Assembly (NCBI GenBank): GCA_018657495.1
Contig: JABHXA010000011.1
Span: 1 to 64,000 of the forward strand
Source: Fidelibacterota bacterium
GTDB lineage: Bacteria > Fidelibacterota > Marinisomatia > SCGC-AAA003-L08 > JACNLC01
Direction: 5' to 3'
Length of the DNA stretch: 64,000 nucleotides
The position numbers and the translations under genes were made by a program. The notes under the pieces are model-generated. The model made no database searches and was not told the DNA's origin. It was given only the letters and a program-made list of their open reading frames with translations. Positions 16,585 to 26,654 of this stretch are shown piece by piece (the first letter of the stretch is position 1; the number at the start of each line of letters is the position of its first letter).

Positions 16585-18333
16585 ATGTATAGAAGAAAAA
16601 ATCCGGTAAAATATATAATCCTAATTCCTTTTTTGTTGATTTTAACAGTGAGTGGATGCGGGCGTAATCAAAAAATTGAATTCAACAGACTTGCAGATGC
16701 ATATGTTAATTGGTATTTAAAAATGCATCCAGTTTCTGCAACTCAAATTGGTTTTCATGAATATGATGGAGAATTTGGAAAATTTGATGAAGAATCAACT
16801 CGTGAAAAATTAGCAGATCTAAAAAGATTTAATATTGAAATGACTCAGATTGACCCTTTAAGTCTTGACTTGGATCATCGCATTGATTATCAAATATTGA
16901 GTTCGGCCATAGATGAAATGATTTTTGAAATTACCGATCTGCGGGTAATCGAATGGAATCCACGATTGGTTCCCAGCATCATTGGGAGTGGAATATATTC
17001 ATTAATTGAGAGGGAATTTGCACCAATGGAAAAGAGGGTGAGTTCTCTTGAATCGAGATTATCCAAAATTCCCGAATTAGTTCAGACTATTCAAAGTACC
17101 CTAAAATCGGCTCCAACGATTTATTTAGAAACAGCAATATCACAAACGGAAGGACTTATTAACACATTGAAGGTGCTTCCCCTTGAAATATATACCGATA
17201 ATACTACCTTTGACCGAATTGATGAACATATTCGAAAAGCAGTGTATGCCTTAAGTCAATATAAATTTTGGCTTTTGGATGGTCCCCTAAAAGATCATCC
17301 GCGGGATTTCCGTATTGGCAAGGAATTATATGAAAAGAAATTCTTATTCTCTGTAAATGAAGGTGCAACTGCTGAGCAATTATTAAACAGTGCAAAAAAT
17401 GCCATTATTGATACACAGGATAAAATGTTCAATCTGGCTATGCCTATTTATCTTATCGAAAACGACGAACCGGTATGGGTGTCAAGAAAAGATACCCTAT
17501 CTGTTATAAATTGGGTACTGGATAAAATTGCTGATGACCATGTTAATCGAGATGAAGTGGTATACAATGTTAAAAAAGGAATTGATGATATTACTTCATT
17601 CATAGTGAAAAATAGTATTTTAGATTTGAATTCGGATAACGCTCTTGAAATTCGAGAAATGCCTGAATATATGAGAGGTGTTTCAATTGCTAATTTGGAT
17701 GCACCCGGCGCTTTGGAAAAAAACCTCAAAACTTATTACAATGTCTCTCCGATTCCAGAAGATTGGACAAATGAACAATCTGATAGTTTTCTGAGAGAAT
17801 ATAATAATTATTCTGTTCAGATACTTAATATCCATGAGGCCCTGCCTGGACATTATGTTCAATTATATCATGCCGGTGAACATCCGTCGAAAATTCGTGC
17901 CATTTTTAGCAGCGGAACAATGATTGAAGGCTGGGCACATTATTGTGAAGGAATGATGATCAATGAGGGATTTGGGAAGAATGATCCAAAAATGAAAATA
18001 GTTCAATACAAATGGGCATTAAGAGGAATGATTAATGTTATCATTGATCAGGAAATCCACACTCAAAATATGAGCAAAGCCGAAGCAATCGAATTAATGG
18101 TGACAGAAGGATTTCAGGAATTATCTGAAGCAGAGGGAAAATGGATTCGTGCACAATTAACGTTTTGTCAATTGTCAACCTATTATGCAGGCACCATTAA
18201 GATGTGGAATTTGCGTCGTCAGATTGAACAAAAAGAAGGAGAGAATTTTGATCTCCGGTCATTTCATGATCGATTATTATCTCATGGTTCTATCTCAATT
18301 AAATTCCTGTCTGATATTTTATTAGATATGTAA
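16585..18333 (+). CDS. DUF885-family lipoprotein, putative metallopeptidase
   Basis: The 582-residue protein has a lipoprotein signal (ILTVSGC, Cys25) and the DUF885 layout, with early motifs HPVSATQIGFH and LDLDHRIDYQIL. It has a zinc-type motif HEALPGH at residues 417-423 and a downstream EGWAHYCE stretch. Members of this family are thought to be zinc-dependent peptidases at the cell envelope; the substrate here is unknown. The gene stands alone between the divergent usp gene and the GGDEF gene 54 nt downstream. Confidence 0.9.
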   Translation: MYRRKNPVKYIILIPFLLILTVSGCGRNQKIEFNRLADAYVNWYLKMHPVSATQIGFHEYDGEFGKFDEESTREKLADLKRFNIEMTQIDPLSLDLDHRIDYQILSSAIDEMIFEITDLRVIEWNPRLVPSIIGSGIYSLIEREFAPMEKRVSSLESRLSKIPELVQTIQSTLKSAPTIYLETAISQTEGLINTLKVLPLEIYTDNTTFDRIDEHIRKAVYALSQYKFWLLDGPLKDHPRDFRIGKELYEKKFLFSVNEGATAEQLLNSAKNAIIDTQDKMFNLAMPIYLIENDEPVWVSRKDTLSVINWVLDKIADDHVNRDEVVYNVKKGIDDITSFIVKNSILDLNSDNALEIREMPEYMRGVSIANLDAPGALEKNLKTYYNVSPIPEDWTNEQSDSFLREYNNYSVQILNIHEALPGHYVQLYHAGEHPSKIRAIFSSGTMIEGWAHYCEGMMINEGFGKNDPKMKIVQYKWALRGMINVIIDQEIHTQNMSKAEAIELMVTEGFQELSEAEGKWIRAQLTFCQLSTYYAGTIKMWNLRRQIEQKEGENFDLRSFHDRLLSHGSISIKFLSDILLDM

Positions 18334-18387
18334 ATTAACTGATTAATTTTCTTTTTAATAAATACCATAACAACACATAATTTTTAT

Positions 18388-20295
18388 TTGAAAATCTTAA
18401 TACATAATTATAACCGATATATAGTTACATCTTTCCGCGCTTGGTTTATCAAAATTCTGCTTTTAATTACATTAATTGCATGCCCAAGTCTTCTGTTTCC
18501 AAATCAAGTTGAATCATTTGTTGGGATTGAAGGAGTTATTGATCTTAAAGGAAAAAACTTTAACGATGGGACAACCTTAAGTCTGGACGGCCAGTGGGAG
18601 TTCTACTGGGGAAAATTTATCGCTCCGGAAGATTTTTCAAAATCAAATATCCCTGACAACAAACAGTTTATAAAAGTCCCTGGCATCTGGAATAGTAAAA
18701 ATCAAGACTTATTGAACATATCCGCTTCTGGGTTTGCAACTTACAGAATGACATTAAAAAATCTTGGAGATGGAAATAAACTTGCCCTGAAAATCCCGCT
18801 TATAGGAACTGCATATATAATATATGTTAACGGACTTGAGTTGGGCAGAAGTGGCACACCGGGGAAAATTGAGGCCACAACAATACCGCACAATGATCCT
18901 AGAGTATATGATTTTTTAAAGAAAAGTGACAGTATTGAAATAGTTCTTCATATTTCAAATTTTCATCATCGAGTTGGCGGTATTTGGAATCATATTGAAA
19001 TCGGCAGTGAGATAAGCATTCGTTATGAAGAAAGTCATGACGAAAATAAAGAGCTTTTCATTGCTGGATGTATATTTATGTTAGGTCTGTACTATTTATC
19101 GCTATTTATGTTAGGACGATTATATATCTCTCCATTGTTTTTCAGCATTTTTTGCATGATTATCACAGTGAGAAGTTTCGTAACTGGTAGTATACCAATT
19201 CTGAATTATATAAATATACCTTGGGAATATTTAGTAAAGATTGAGTATTTAACATACTATTTAGGGTTCCCAGCTTTTATTGTGCTCCTACGATCTCTTT
19301 TTCCAAATGAGGTTGAGAAAAAATTTGTAAATATTGTAATAACTGTTTCTGCATTATTTTCCTTTCTGGTCATTATCACACAGGCAAGTATTTATTCCTA
19401 TTCAATGTTTTATTACCAATTGTTCAGCTTTGGTGCTTCAATGCATTTATTGTGGTTTTTGATACTTGCCGTTGCAAAAAAAAGAGATAGCTCCTGGATT
19501 TTCTTGCATAGTGTAGGTATTCTCTTTTTGTGTATGATAAATGATATACTGGATAATGATCAAATTATAGATACCATGCAAGTATTTCCTTTCGGAGTGA
19601 TGTATTTAATTCTATCTCAATCTGTAATTATATCAAAACGTTTTTTGGGGCTTTTAAACACTGTGGAGCATCAAAAAGATGAACTAAAATATCACCGCCA
19701 GGATCTGGAATCCCGGGTAAAGGAGAGAACTGCACTTCTTGAAGATGCAAACCGAAAATTACAGGAAATTTCTTTAAGAGATGGATTGACAAAGGTAGCG
19801 AATAGAAGAATGTTTGATCAGTACCTCACGACCGAATGCAAGCGAATGAGGAGAACCAAAGGACCAATTTCATTACTTATGTGTGATATAGATTATTTTA
19901 AGCAGTATAATGACACATATGGGCATCAAAAAGGAGATGAATGTTTAATAAAAGTAGCAAATAAATTACATAAATCCACCCAGCGTGTCTCAGATGTTGT
20001 TGGAAGATATGGAGGTGAGGAATTTGGAGTGATATTGCCAAATACTCCAAAGGTAGGTGCAGTGATTTTGGCAAATAAATTAAGAACTGCTATATCTGAT
20101 CTAAAAATCCCTCATGAATTATCAACGGTCTCAGAATATATCAGTGTGAGCATCGGTGTGGCTACGATTAATCCAATTAGCGAAAATGCTCCAGAATTAC
20201 TGATAAAGAAATCTGATGGAGCCCTCTATGATGCCAAATGGAAAGGCCGCAACCGGGTAGTCTTTGACAGCAAGGAAACTGATTCTGAATCTTAA
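18388..20295 (+). CDS. 7TMR-DISM sensor with GGDEF diguanylate cyclase domain
   Basis: The frame starts at TTG 18388 with no clear ribosome site; no better start precedes the signal peptide (about residues 15-38). A periplasmic galactose-binding-like sensor domain (about 45-215, with LDGQWEFYWG) is followed by seven membrane segments (about 222-420), a short coiled coil (about 425-460) and a GGDEF domain. The active site reads GGEEF at 542-546. An RxxD inhibitory site (Arg533-Asp536) lies five residues upstream, so product inhibition by c-di-GMP is expected. The protein should make c-di-GMP in response to an extracytoplasmic carbohydrate-like or other ligand. No EAL or HD-GYP partner is encoded nearby. 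Confidence 0.92.
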   Translation: MKILIHNYNRYIVTSFRAWFIKILLLITLIACPSLLFPNQVESFVGIEGVIDLKGKNFNDGTTLSLDGQWEFYWGKFIAPEDFSKSNIPDNKQFIKVPGIWNSKNQDLLNISASGFATYRMTLKNLGDGNKLALKIPLIGTAYIIYVNGLELGRSGTPGKIEATTIPHNDPRVYDFLKKSDSIEIVLHISNFHHRVGGIWNHIEIGSEISIRYEESHDENKELFIAGCIFMLGLYYLSLFMLGRLYISPLFFSIFCMIITVRSFVTGSIPILNYINIPWEYLVKIEYLTYYLGFPAFIVLLRSLFPNEVEKKFVNIVITVSALFSFLVIITQASIYSYSMFYYQLFSFGASMHLLWFLILAVAKKRDSSWIFLHSVGILFLCMINDILDNDQIIDTMQVFPFGVMYLILSQSVIISKRFLGLLNTVEHQKDELKYHRQDLESRVKERTALLEDANRKLQEISLRDGLTKVANRRMFDQYLTTECKRMRRTKGPISLLMCDIDYFKQYNDTYGHQKGDECLIKVANKLHKSTQRVSDVVGRYGGEEFGVILPNTPKVGAVILANKLRTAISDLKIPHELSTVSEYISVSIGVATINPISENAPELLIKKSDGALYDAKWKGRNRVVFDSKETDSES

Positions 20296-20365
20296 TATAA
20301 AATGTAAAATAAAAAAGAATAATTTTACAATTCAAATTTAATTTAATCGAATTGAAAGGAAATAA

Positions 20366-22804
20366 ATGAATACAAATAAGAAAATTAATTTAATAATGAT
20401 TGGATTGCTCATGATTACTGCCAGTATCGCCTCACCAGGTGTAAATTTCTGGAGAGGCATGTCTGTATCCACATCTGATAATCTTGACGCCATAGTTCTT
20501 AATCCTGCAGGATTGGGGATTATAAGAGGATCACAATCCGGATTTCATGTGGTAAGTCCTGAAGATGGCGATAAATCGTATCATTTCTTGCATAGAGGCG
20601 ATGGATTAGGGTTCTCAATGTATGGTGAGCACAAAGCTAATTATCGACTTGGCTTTGGCGGGAATATATCCAATAATTTGTATTTTGGATACGTATGGGA
20701 TAGTCATAAAATTCACACTTTAGGATTTATTAGCCGTCCCAATAACATGGTTTCCTTTGGATATACATATGGATGGGATTCATCAACAGAGATAAGATCC
20801 AGTCGCCTTGGAGTAGCATTTAGACCAATTGGACATAGAGTAACTCTAGGTGCAGACCTTATTGTCCCAGATATGGATCTGGTAAATGATTTTGATGAAT
20901 TGGAAGATAATTCAGAGGTTTATGGATTTGCCGAATTTCAGCCATTTGACGGTATATATCTTACGGCCTCCACAAATGAAGATGGTGACTACGGGATTCA
21001 GCTCAGCCTGGATTTTGGCACCAGCGCTGTTTATTCATCACAAACCGAATATAGCGATCAGTCCATTTCAGAATTCGGGATGATTTCTCACACTGAGGTG
21101 CAGAATACTATTATTAAGAAAAAAACAAAACCTGGAAGTATTTACTATCGCATGGATATGAGTAATTATTTTATTGAAGAAAAACCCTACTATCCTGGAT
21201 TTAACTTTGATTTTAATTTGAATCCGTTTGATCGCAAAATTCGTGGTACGCAGCTCAGGACCTGGATTAATAAACTGGATGAATTAACAAATGATGATGA
21301 AGTGGGTGGACTCATTATTGATTATAAATACATGGCAGGTGGTTTTGGGAAATTATTCGAAGTTCATCATGCCTTAAAAAGATTTAAAGATTCCGGAAAG
21401 AAAATTATCGTCTATAGTGAGGCTATTAATAATATGGGATCATATATTCTAGCCATGGCTGATGAAATCCATTTGGCACCTTTGGGTGAAGTTGATTTGC
21501 GGGGATTGAATCTGGAAATTACTTTTTATAAAGGATTGTTGGATAAGTTGGATATTGTTGGAGAATTTGAACAAATCAGCCCTTACAAAACTGCCCCTGA
21601 TCCATTTTTAAGAGAGGATATGTCTGCAGAAATGAGAGAGAATTATGGTCAAGTTTTTGAAGATCTGTATAATGAATTTCTCAATGGAATTGCTTCAGGA
21701 CACGGTTGGTCTGCAGAGGAGACACAGGCGATAATTGATAAGGGTCCTTATATGGCATACGAAGCTTTGAATGCAGGACTAATCGACGGAACGATGTTCC
21801 CCGATGAATTTGAAAAATACATTGAAGAAATTGATGGAGAAAAAATAGAAATTGTCCATTGGGATAAGTTAGGTGATGAAGAAAAATATGTTCATGAATG
21901 GACGACAAAGAATATCCCAAAAATTGCCATTGTATATGCGGTTGGCGGTATTGTGTCAGGATATAGTAATCCTGGTTCAGGGGGATCAACTCAAATGGGT
22001 GACAAAACCATTATGAAAGCCATCAAAAGTGCGCGGGAAAATAAAGATGTGGATGCCATTGTGTTCCGTATTGACAGTGGTGGGGGATCTGCTCTTGCAT
22101 CTGATATGATACTTCGTGAAGTAAATAAAACTACTTCACTTGATACAAATAATGTAAAACCAATCATTGCATCTATGTCTGATGTTGCCGGGTCCGGTGG
22201 TTATTGGATTGCCTGTCAAACTGATAAAATTGTTGCATACCCAACCACTATTACCGGATCGATTGGTGTTTTGTCTGGGAGAATTAACTATTCAGGTTTA
22301 CTAAAAAAAGTGGGCATAACTTCGGATAAAATTAAATATGGTGAACGATCGGATTTTTATTCATCACATAAACTCTGGACAGATGAAGAAAAAGCAAAAG
22401 TCAGAAAAGTAATTGTTGATATATATGATATGTTTAAAGAAAAAGTAGCAGATGGCAGAGGGAACTTGGAGATTGAGGATCTTGACGAAATTGCTCTTGG
22501 TAGAATCTGGTCTGGGAACCAGGCTAAATCCAATTCATTAATTGATGAGATTGGTGGGCTATCAAAGGCAATTGATATGGCCAAGGAAGCAGCAAATATT
22601 CCTGTTGACCAAGAAGTTGAAATAATTGAATATCCAAAACATCCGGATAAATTCTCATTTATGAAAGGGTTGCAGTTAAAAAATAAAGCCGAATTTTATA
22701 TTCCAGAAGAAATATTGGAGCAGTTAGAGGCATTAAATATCATTCCAATAATTGAAAATGATGAAATTCAATTGATCATGCCATTCACTGTATCAGTGGA
22801 TTAA
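20366..22804 (+). CDS. sppA: SppA-type signal peptide peptidase with extra barrel-like N-terminal region
   Basis: The 812-residue protein is about 200 residues longer than E. coli SppA. After a signal peptide, residues 25-240 resemble an outer-membrane barrel-type protein (LNPAGLGI motif, repeated Gly/aromatic strands such as FGYTYGW). Then come two tandem SppA domains. The conserved Lys of the first domain is Lys408 in the PYKTAPDPF motif, and the nucleophilic Ser of the second is Ser610 in AGSGGYW, the Ser-Lys dyad of 67-kDa-type SppA. It should cut leftover signal peptides or damaged envelope proteins. The membrane topology implied by the N-terminal region is unusual. Confidence 0.9.
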   Translation: MNTNKKINLIMIGLLMITASIASPGVNFWRGMSVSTSDNLDAIVLNPAGLGIIRGSQSGFHVVSPEDGDKSYHFLHRGDGLGFSMYGEHKANYRLGFGGNISNNLYFGYVWDSHKIHTLGFISRPNNMVSFGYTYGWDSSTEIRSSRLGVAFRPIGHRVTLGADLIVPDMDLVNDFDELEDNSEVYGFAEFQPFDGIYLTASTNEDGDYGIQLSLDFGTSAVYSSQTEYSDQSISEFGMISHTEVQNTIIKKKTKPGSIYYRMDMSNYFIEEKPYYPGFNFDFNLNPFDRKIRGTQLRTWINKLDELTNDDEVGGLIIDYKYMAGGFGKLFEVHHALKRFKDSGKKIIVYSEAINNMGSYILAMADEIHLAPLGEVDLRGLNLEITFYKGLLDKLDIVGEFEQISPYKTAPDPFLREDMSAEMRENYGQVFEDLYNEFLNGIASGHGWSAEETQAIIDKGPYMAYEALNAGLIDGTMFPDEFEKYIEEIDGEKIEIVHWDKLGDEEKYVHEWTTKNIPKIAIVYAVGGIVSGYSNPGSGGSTQMGDKTIMKAIKSARENKDVDAIVFRIDSGGGSALASDMILREVNKTTSLDTNNVKPIIASMSDVAGSGGYWIACQTDKIVAYPTTITGSIGVLSGRINYSGLLKKVGITSDKIKYGERSDFYSSHKLWTDEEKAKVRKVIVDIYDMFKEKVADGRGNLEIEDLDEIALGRIWSGNQAKSNSLIDEIGGLSKAIDMAKEAANIPVDQEVEIIEYPKHPDKFSFMKGLQLKNKAEFYIPEEILEQLEALNIIPIIENDEIQLIMPFTVSVD

Positions 22805-22836
22805 CGAACTAAAAACTCCCCTCATATCCTAATATT

Positions 22837-22873
22837 AAACCGGGCAGGTCATTTGTATTTGCCCGGTTTTTTT
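22837..22873 (+). terminator. Rho-independent terminator after sppA
   Basis: AAACCGGGCA (22837-22846) pairs with TGCCCGGTTT (22860-22869), a perfect 10-bp stem with a 13-nt loop, followed by a run of seven T. It lies 33 nt after the sppA stop. The remaining gap to 23094 is AT-rich and presumably carries the promoter of the transketolase cluster. Confidence 0.92.
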
Positions 22874-23094
22874 ATCTTCAATAACCAGATATCAAATAGT
22901 TCCATTCTGATTTAATATAATCATTTAGGTAGATTCAAGAAGCTATCCTTTTATCCACAAAATATTTCCAAATAATTCATTTACAATTCAATACATGGAA
23001 TATCATTGAAATCTATTTAATAAGGCGAATAAATACTCCTAAATTTCGATCGAATTTAAATATCATTTTATTATCATTTAGACAGGTACAGATT

Positions 23095-25410
23095 ATGAAA
23101 TCATTAGATAAATTAAAACAAGAGTTCAAATATTGGAATATTATTCGAGATCAGATCGATCAATGCATAGATATTATGTTGAATCTCAGTCAGAGCGGAC
23201 ATCCTGGAGGATCCAGATCCAAGGTCCAATTTATGATATCCACGCTACTTTCAGGCGCTATGAAATGGGATATTCGAAATCCCGGTAAACGATTTGGTGA
23301 CAGGTTTATCTTAAGCGCAGGTCATGCAAATCCTGTAGTTTATGCGACCCTAGCTGTTTTTAATGAATCACTGAGGAGAATGTATAAAAAAACTGGAGAT
23401 GTTAAGTATCTAAATCCAATGGGCGATGAGTATACCTTGTATTGGGAGGATTTGCTCACGCTTCGAAAAAGAGGTGGCCTGCCAGGTCATGCTGAAATGG
23501 AAGGTAAAACATTATTTTTTAAGGCCAATACTGGTCCCAGTGGTCACGGATTTCCTATAGCAGCCGGTGAAGCATTTGCATTGAAATATGCAGGGATGAA
23601 TTCAGTAAAAGTTTTTGCATTGGAAGGTGAAGGTGGATTAACACCAGGTGTAGTTCATGAAACAAAAAATTCAGCTTATGGATTAGGCCTTGGAAATTTT
23701 GTTACACTGGTGGACTGGAACGATTTTGGGATTGATAACAGAACCTTCAGTTCAGTAATGAATGGTGCACCAAAAGATTGGTTTGAACCTCAAGGATGGA
23801 AAACTGCCGGAACCAATGAAGGTGAAAACTGGACTGAGATTATGAAGGCATACATTGAAGTATTAGAAGATCCGGACCTTGATAAACCCAGGATGTTATG
23901 GTTAAAAATGAGAAAAGGCCGTGGATATGGCAAGTTTGATGCCCCCAGCCATGGTGCCCCTCATAAAAGAAATTCAAATGAGTTTTGGGACACAAAACGA
24001 CAATTTGCAGAATCATATGGATTAGATCTCCCTCATATTGATTCTGAATTCAATGACTATGATGCAAATAAACTTCAGATGGCGGATGTCCTCACATCAG
24101 TGATGTCCTTGTTCGATTCTGAGGATGGATTGATGGAATATCTTTCTGACAGGTTAATTGAACTTGGAGACTCTGTCCCGGACTCATCAAGTGGATCGGA
24201 AGTATTTGACAAAAATCCTCTCCATGATAAAAAACTATTTGATTTCAAAAATTTCCCTGCATCACTATATAAAAAACCTGGTGACATGGCTCCAAATCGA
24301 GCCGCTTTTGGAAATTATGGATCGTGGTTAAATAGTTACTGTATGAAACATTATGATCGACCTTTATTCATCGTCAGCTCTGCCGATCTTGCCGGTTCAA
24401 CAAATATTGCCGGTTTTGCAAAGGGATGGGAAGACGAACACGGTACCGGTATGTACGATAGAAAGTCAAACCTGAAAGGATGTCTGATCCCACAGGGCAT
24501 CACAGAATTTGCAAATGCAGGTATTTCTGTCGGTATATCTTCTGTGAATTTCAATAAAAATGCCTACGAAGATTTTAACGGATTTTTTACAGCATCCAGC
24601 ACTTACGGTTCGTTTTCCTACCTGAAATACGGCCCCATGCGCTTGTTTAGTCAAATGGCACAAGATACACAATTTAAATTGGGAAAAACAATCTGGGTTG
24701 CCGGCCATAGCGGTCCGGAAACGGCAGAGGATAGTCGAACTCATTTTGGTATATTTTCACCAGGCGTTACTCAATTATTTCCACAAGGACATATTATTAA
24801 TTTGCATCCATGGGATTATAATGAAGTGCCGGTGATGATCGCAGAATCTTTAAAATCTGACATCCCCATTATTGCCCTACATTTAACCCGGCCGGCGGTT
24901 CTTGTACCGGACAGAGAGAAATTAGGGATTCCTCATTATTTTGAAGCCGCCAGGGGTGCATACATATTAAAGGATTATAACCCTGATAAACCAAAAGAAG
25001 GGGTGGTTTTTATAAGGGGGACAAAAGCTTTTGATGAGTTGATAACAATATTGCCTGAATTACGAAAGAATGGACCCAATGTAAAAATCATCGCAGCATT
25101 ATCATATCAGTTATTCAGCATGCAGTCTGCAAGTTACCAAAACTCAGTGATTGGTGAACGAGAATGGGCAGATGCAATGATTGTTACGAATACTGCTCTG
25201 AATTTAATGAGCAACTGGATAAAACATCCGGTGGTAAAGGATTATAGCCTATCGCCGGATTGGGATAATCGCTGGAGAAGCGGTGGTACATTAGATGAAG
25301 TAATTGATGAGTCCAGATTGACTGCTGAATGGCAGAAAAATGCGATTGAAAAATTTGCCAGAGAGCGGGTAATCCGTTTAGAGAAGATCAACTCTACAAA
25401 TCCTGAATGA
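23095..25410 (+). CDS. Transketolase-family thiamine diphosphate enzyme
   Basis: The 771-residue protein has the transketolase order of domains: an N-terminal TPP-binding part with GHPGGSRSK and ILSAGHANPVVYA, a cofactor motif around ALEGEGG...VDWNDFGID (the GDG-N-type site), a pyrimidine-binding middle domain (ADLAGSTN, GITEFANAGISVG) and a C-terminal domain (about 610-760). At 771 residues it exceeds typical transketolases (about 660) and the motifs deviate from pentose-phosphate enzymes, so the ketol donor and acceptor are uncertain. It heads a five-gene run with an aminotransferase, tryptophanase and YjbQ. An oxo-acid or sugar-phosphate role is possible; no E2 or E3 partner is nearby. Confidence 0.88.
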   Translation: MKSLDKLKQEFKYWNIIRDQIDQCIDIMLNLSQSGHPGGSRSKVQFMISTLLSGAMKWDIRNPGKRFGDRFILSAGHANPVVYATLAVFNESLRRMYKKTGDVKYLNPMGDEYTLYWEDLLTLRKRGGLPGHAEMEGKTLFFKANTGPSGHGFPIAAGEAFALKYAGMNSVKVFALEGEGGLTPGVVHETKNSAYGLGLGNFVTLVDWNDFGIDNRTFSSVMNGAPKDWFEPQGWKTAGTNEGENWTEIMKAYIEVLEDPDLDKPRMLWLKMRKGRGYGKFDAPSHGAPHKRNSNEFWDTKRQFAESYGLDLPHIDSEFNDYDANKLQMADVLTSVMSLFDSEDGLMEYLSDRLIELGDSVPDSSSGSEVFDKNPLHDKKLFDFKNFPASLYKKPGDMAPNRAAFGNYGSWLNSYCMKHYDRPLFIVSSADLAGSTNIAGFAKGWEDEHGTGMYDRKSNLKGCLIPQGITEFANAGISVGISSVNFNKNAYEDFNGFFTASSTYGSFSYLKYGPMRLFSQMAQDTQFKLGKTIWVAGHSGPETAEDSRTHFGIFSPGVTQLFPQGHIINLHPWDYNEVPVMIAESLKSDIPIIALHLTRPAVLVPDREKLGIPHYFEAARGAYILKDYNPDKPKEGVVFIRGTKAFDELITILPELRKNGPNVKIIAALSYQLFSMQSASYQNSVIGEREWADAMIVTNTALNLMSNWIKHPVVKDYSLSPDWDNRWRSGGTLDEVIDESRLTAEWQKNAIEKFARERVIRLEKINSTNPE

Positions 25411-25447
25411 AGAAAAAACAACTAATTATAAATATAGAGATGTAATT

Positions 25448-26638
25448 ATGAAAATGAATTCCAGATTATCAAAGCTCGGTACTGAAACCGCTTTTGCAGT
25501 TTCAGGTGATGCAGCCGCATTTGCCGCAAAGGGAAATAAAATGTATCCATTTCATCTTGGTGACATGGATATCCGTACACCATTAAATATTATCGAAGCA
25601 GCAAATAACGCGATGCTTGACGGAAAAACCGGTTATGATCCTGCTGCCGGAGTACCTGCATTGCGCGAAGTGATTGCTGATCATATAGGTTCTACTCGTG
25701 GTGTATCGTATGGGATTGAAAACGTTGCTGTTCAACCTGGTGGTAAACCAGTGATTGGCAAATTTCTCAATGCAGTCCTAAATCCGGGAGATGGAGCGCT
25801 TTACCCAAACCCGGGATATCCAATATATGAATCTCAAATTAATTTTCTTGGTGGCATAACCCAACCATATGGGTATATCACAACTGATTCAGGGTTTAAA
25901 ATTGATCGAGAACAAGTAGAATCTCAACTCACGAAAGATACCCGTATTTTCATATATAATAACTTTCAAAATCCAATTTGTGCTGAATCTGATCAGGATG
26001 AGATGGAATGGGTTGCAGAGTTGGCATTAAAATATGATTTATGGGTCCTTTCCGACGAGGCATATTTTAATATTCGCTATTCAGGAAAGAGTACGAGCAT
26101 TGTTTCTTTGCCAGGAATGAAGGAGCGGACCATTATATTGCATACATTCTCAAAAACCTATGCAATGACTGGATGGAGGCTGGGTGCAGCTATTGGCCCT
26201 AAAGAAGTCATCGATGTGATTGCAAAATTGAATGTGAATGATGAATCCTGTACTAACCATTTTATACAGTATGCCGGAATCGAAGCTATTACGGGGAATC
26301 AAGATGGTGCACAAATGATACTGCATACTCTCAAAGAACGAAGGGATGTACTATTAGATGAATTTAAAAAAATAAATGGTCTCACTATTTCAAAACCCAA
26401 TACTACCTTTTACGTGTTTCCAGATATTACTGAAATATATGAGCGCATGGAATTTAATTCACTTGAAGAATTTCGGTTGACCACCCTTCGAAAAACAGGT
26501 GTGTCCTTCTGCACTCGTGAACATTTTGGCAGCACATTACCGGGCGAAACAAGAAAATTTATCCGGTTTGCATATTCAGGAATATCTACTGAATTAATTC
26601 GCGAAGGAATAGGTAGGTTGATCAATTATTGGGAATAA
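25448..26638 (+). CDS. Class I/II PLP-dependent aminotransferase
   Basis: The 396-residue protein has the fold-type I aminotransferase motifs: GYDPAAGVPALRE, NPGYPIYESQ, YNNFQNPI, LSDEAYFNIRY and the PLP-binding Lys236 in FSKTYAMTGWRLG. The C-terminal Arg in RKFIRFAYS should bind the substrate carboxylate. Best matches in general are AspC/alanine-type enzymes; the amino donor cannot be fixed from sequence. It lies 37 nt after the transketolase-family gene, and its proximity to tryptophanase suggests amino-acid catabolism. Confidence 0.93.
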   Translation: MKMNSRLSKLGTETAFAVSGDAAAFAAKGNKMYPFHLGDMDIRTPLNIIEAANNAMLDGKTGYDPAAGVPALREVIADHIGSTRGVSYGIENVAVQPGGKPVIGKFLNAVLNPGDGALYPNPGYPIYESQINFLGGITQPYGYITTDSGFKIDREQVESQLTKDTRIFIYNNFQNPICAESDQDEMEWVAELALKYDLWVLSDEAYFNIRYSGKSTSIVSLPGMKERTIILHTFSKTYAMTGWRLGAAIGPKEVIDVIAKLNVNDESCTNHFIQYAGIEAITGNQDGAQMILHTLKERRDVLLDEFKKINGLTISKPNTTFYVFPDITEIYERMEFNSLEEFRLTTLRKTGVSFCTREHFGSTLPGETRKFIRFAYSGISTELIREGIGRLINYWE

Positions 26639-26654
26639 CAACAGGAGTATAATT

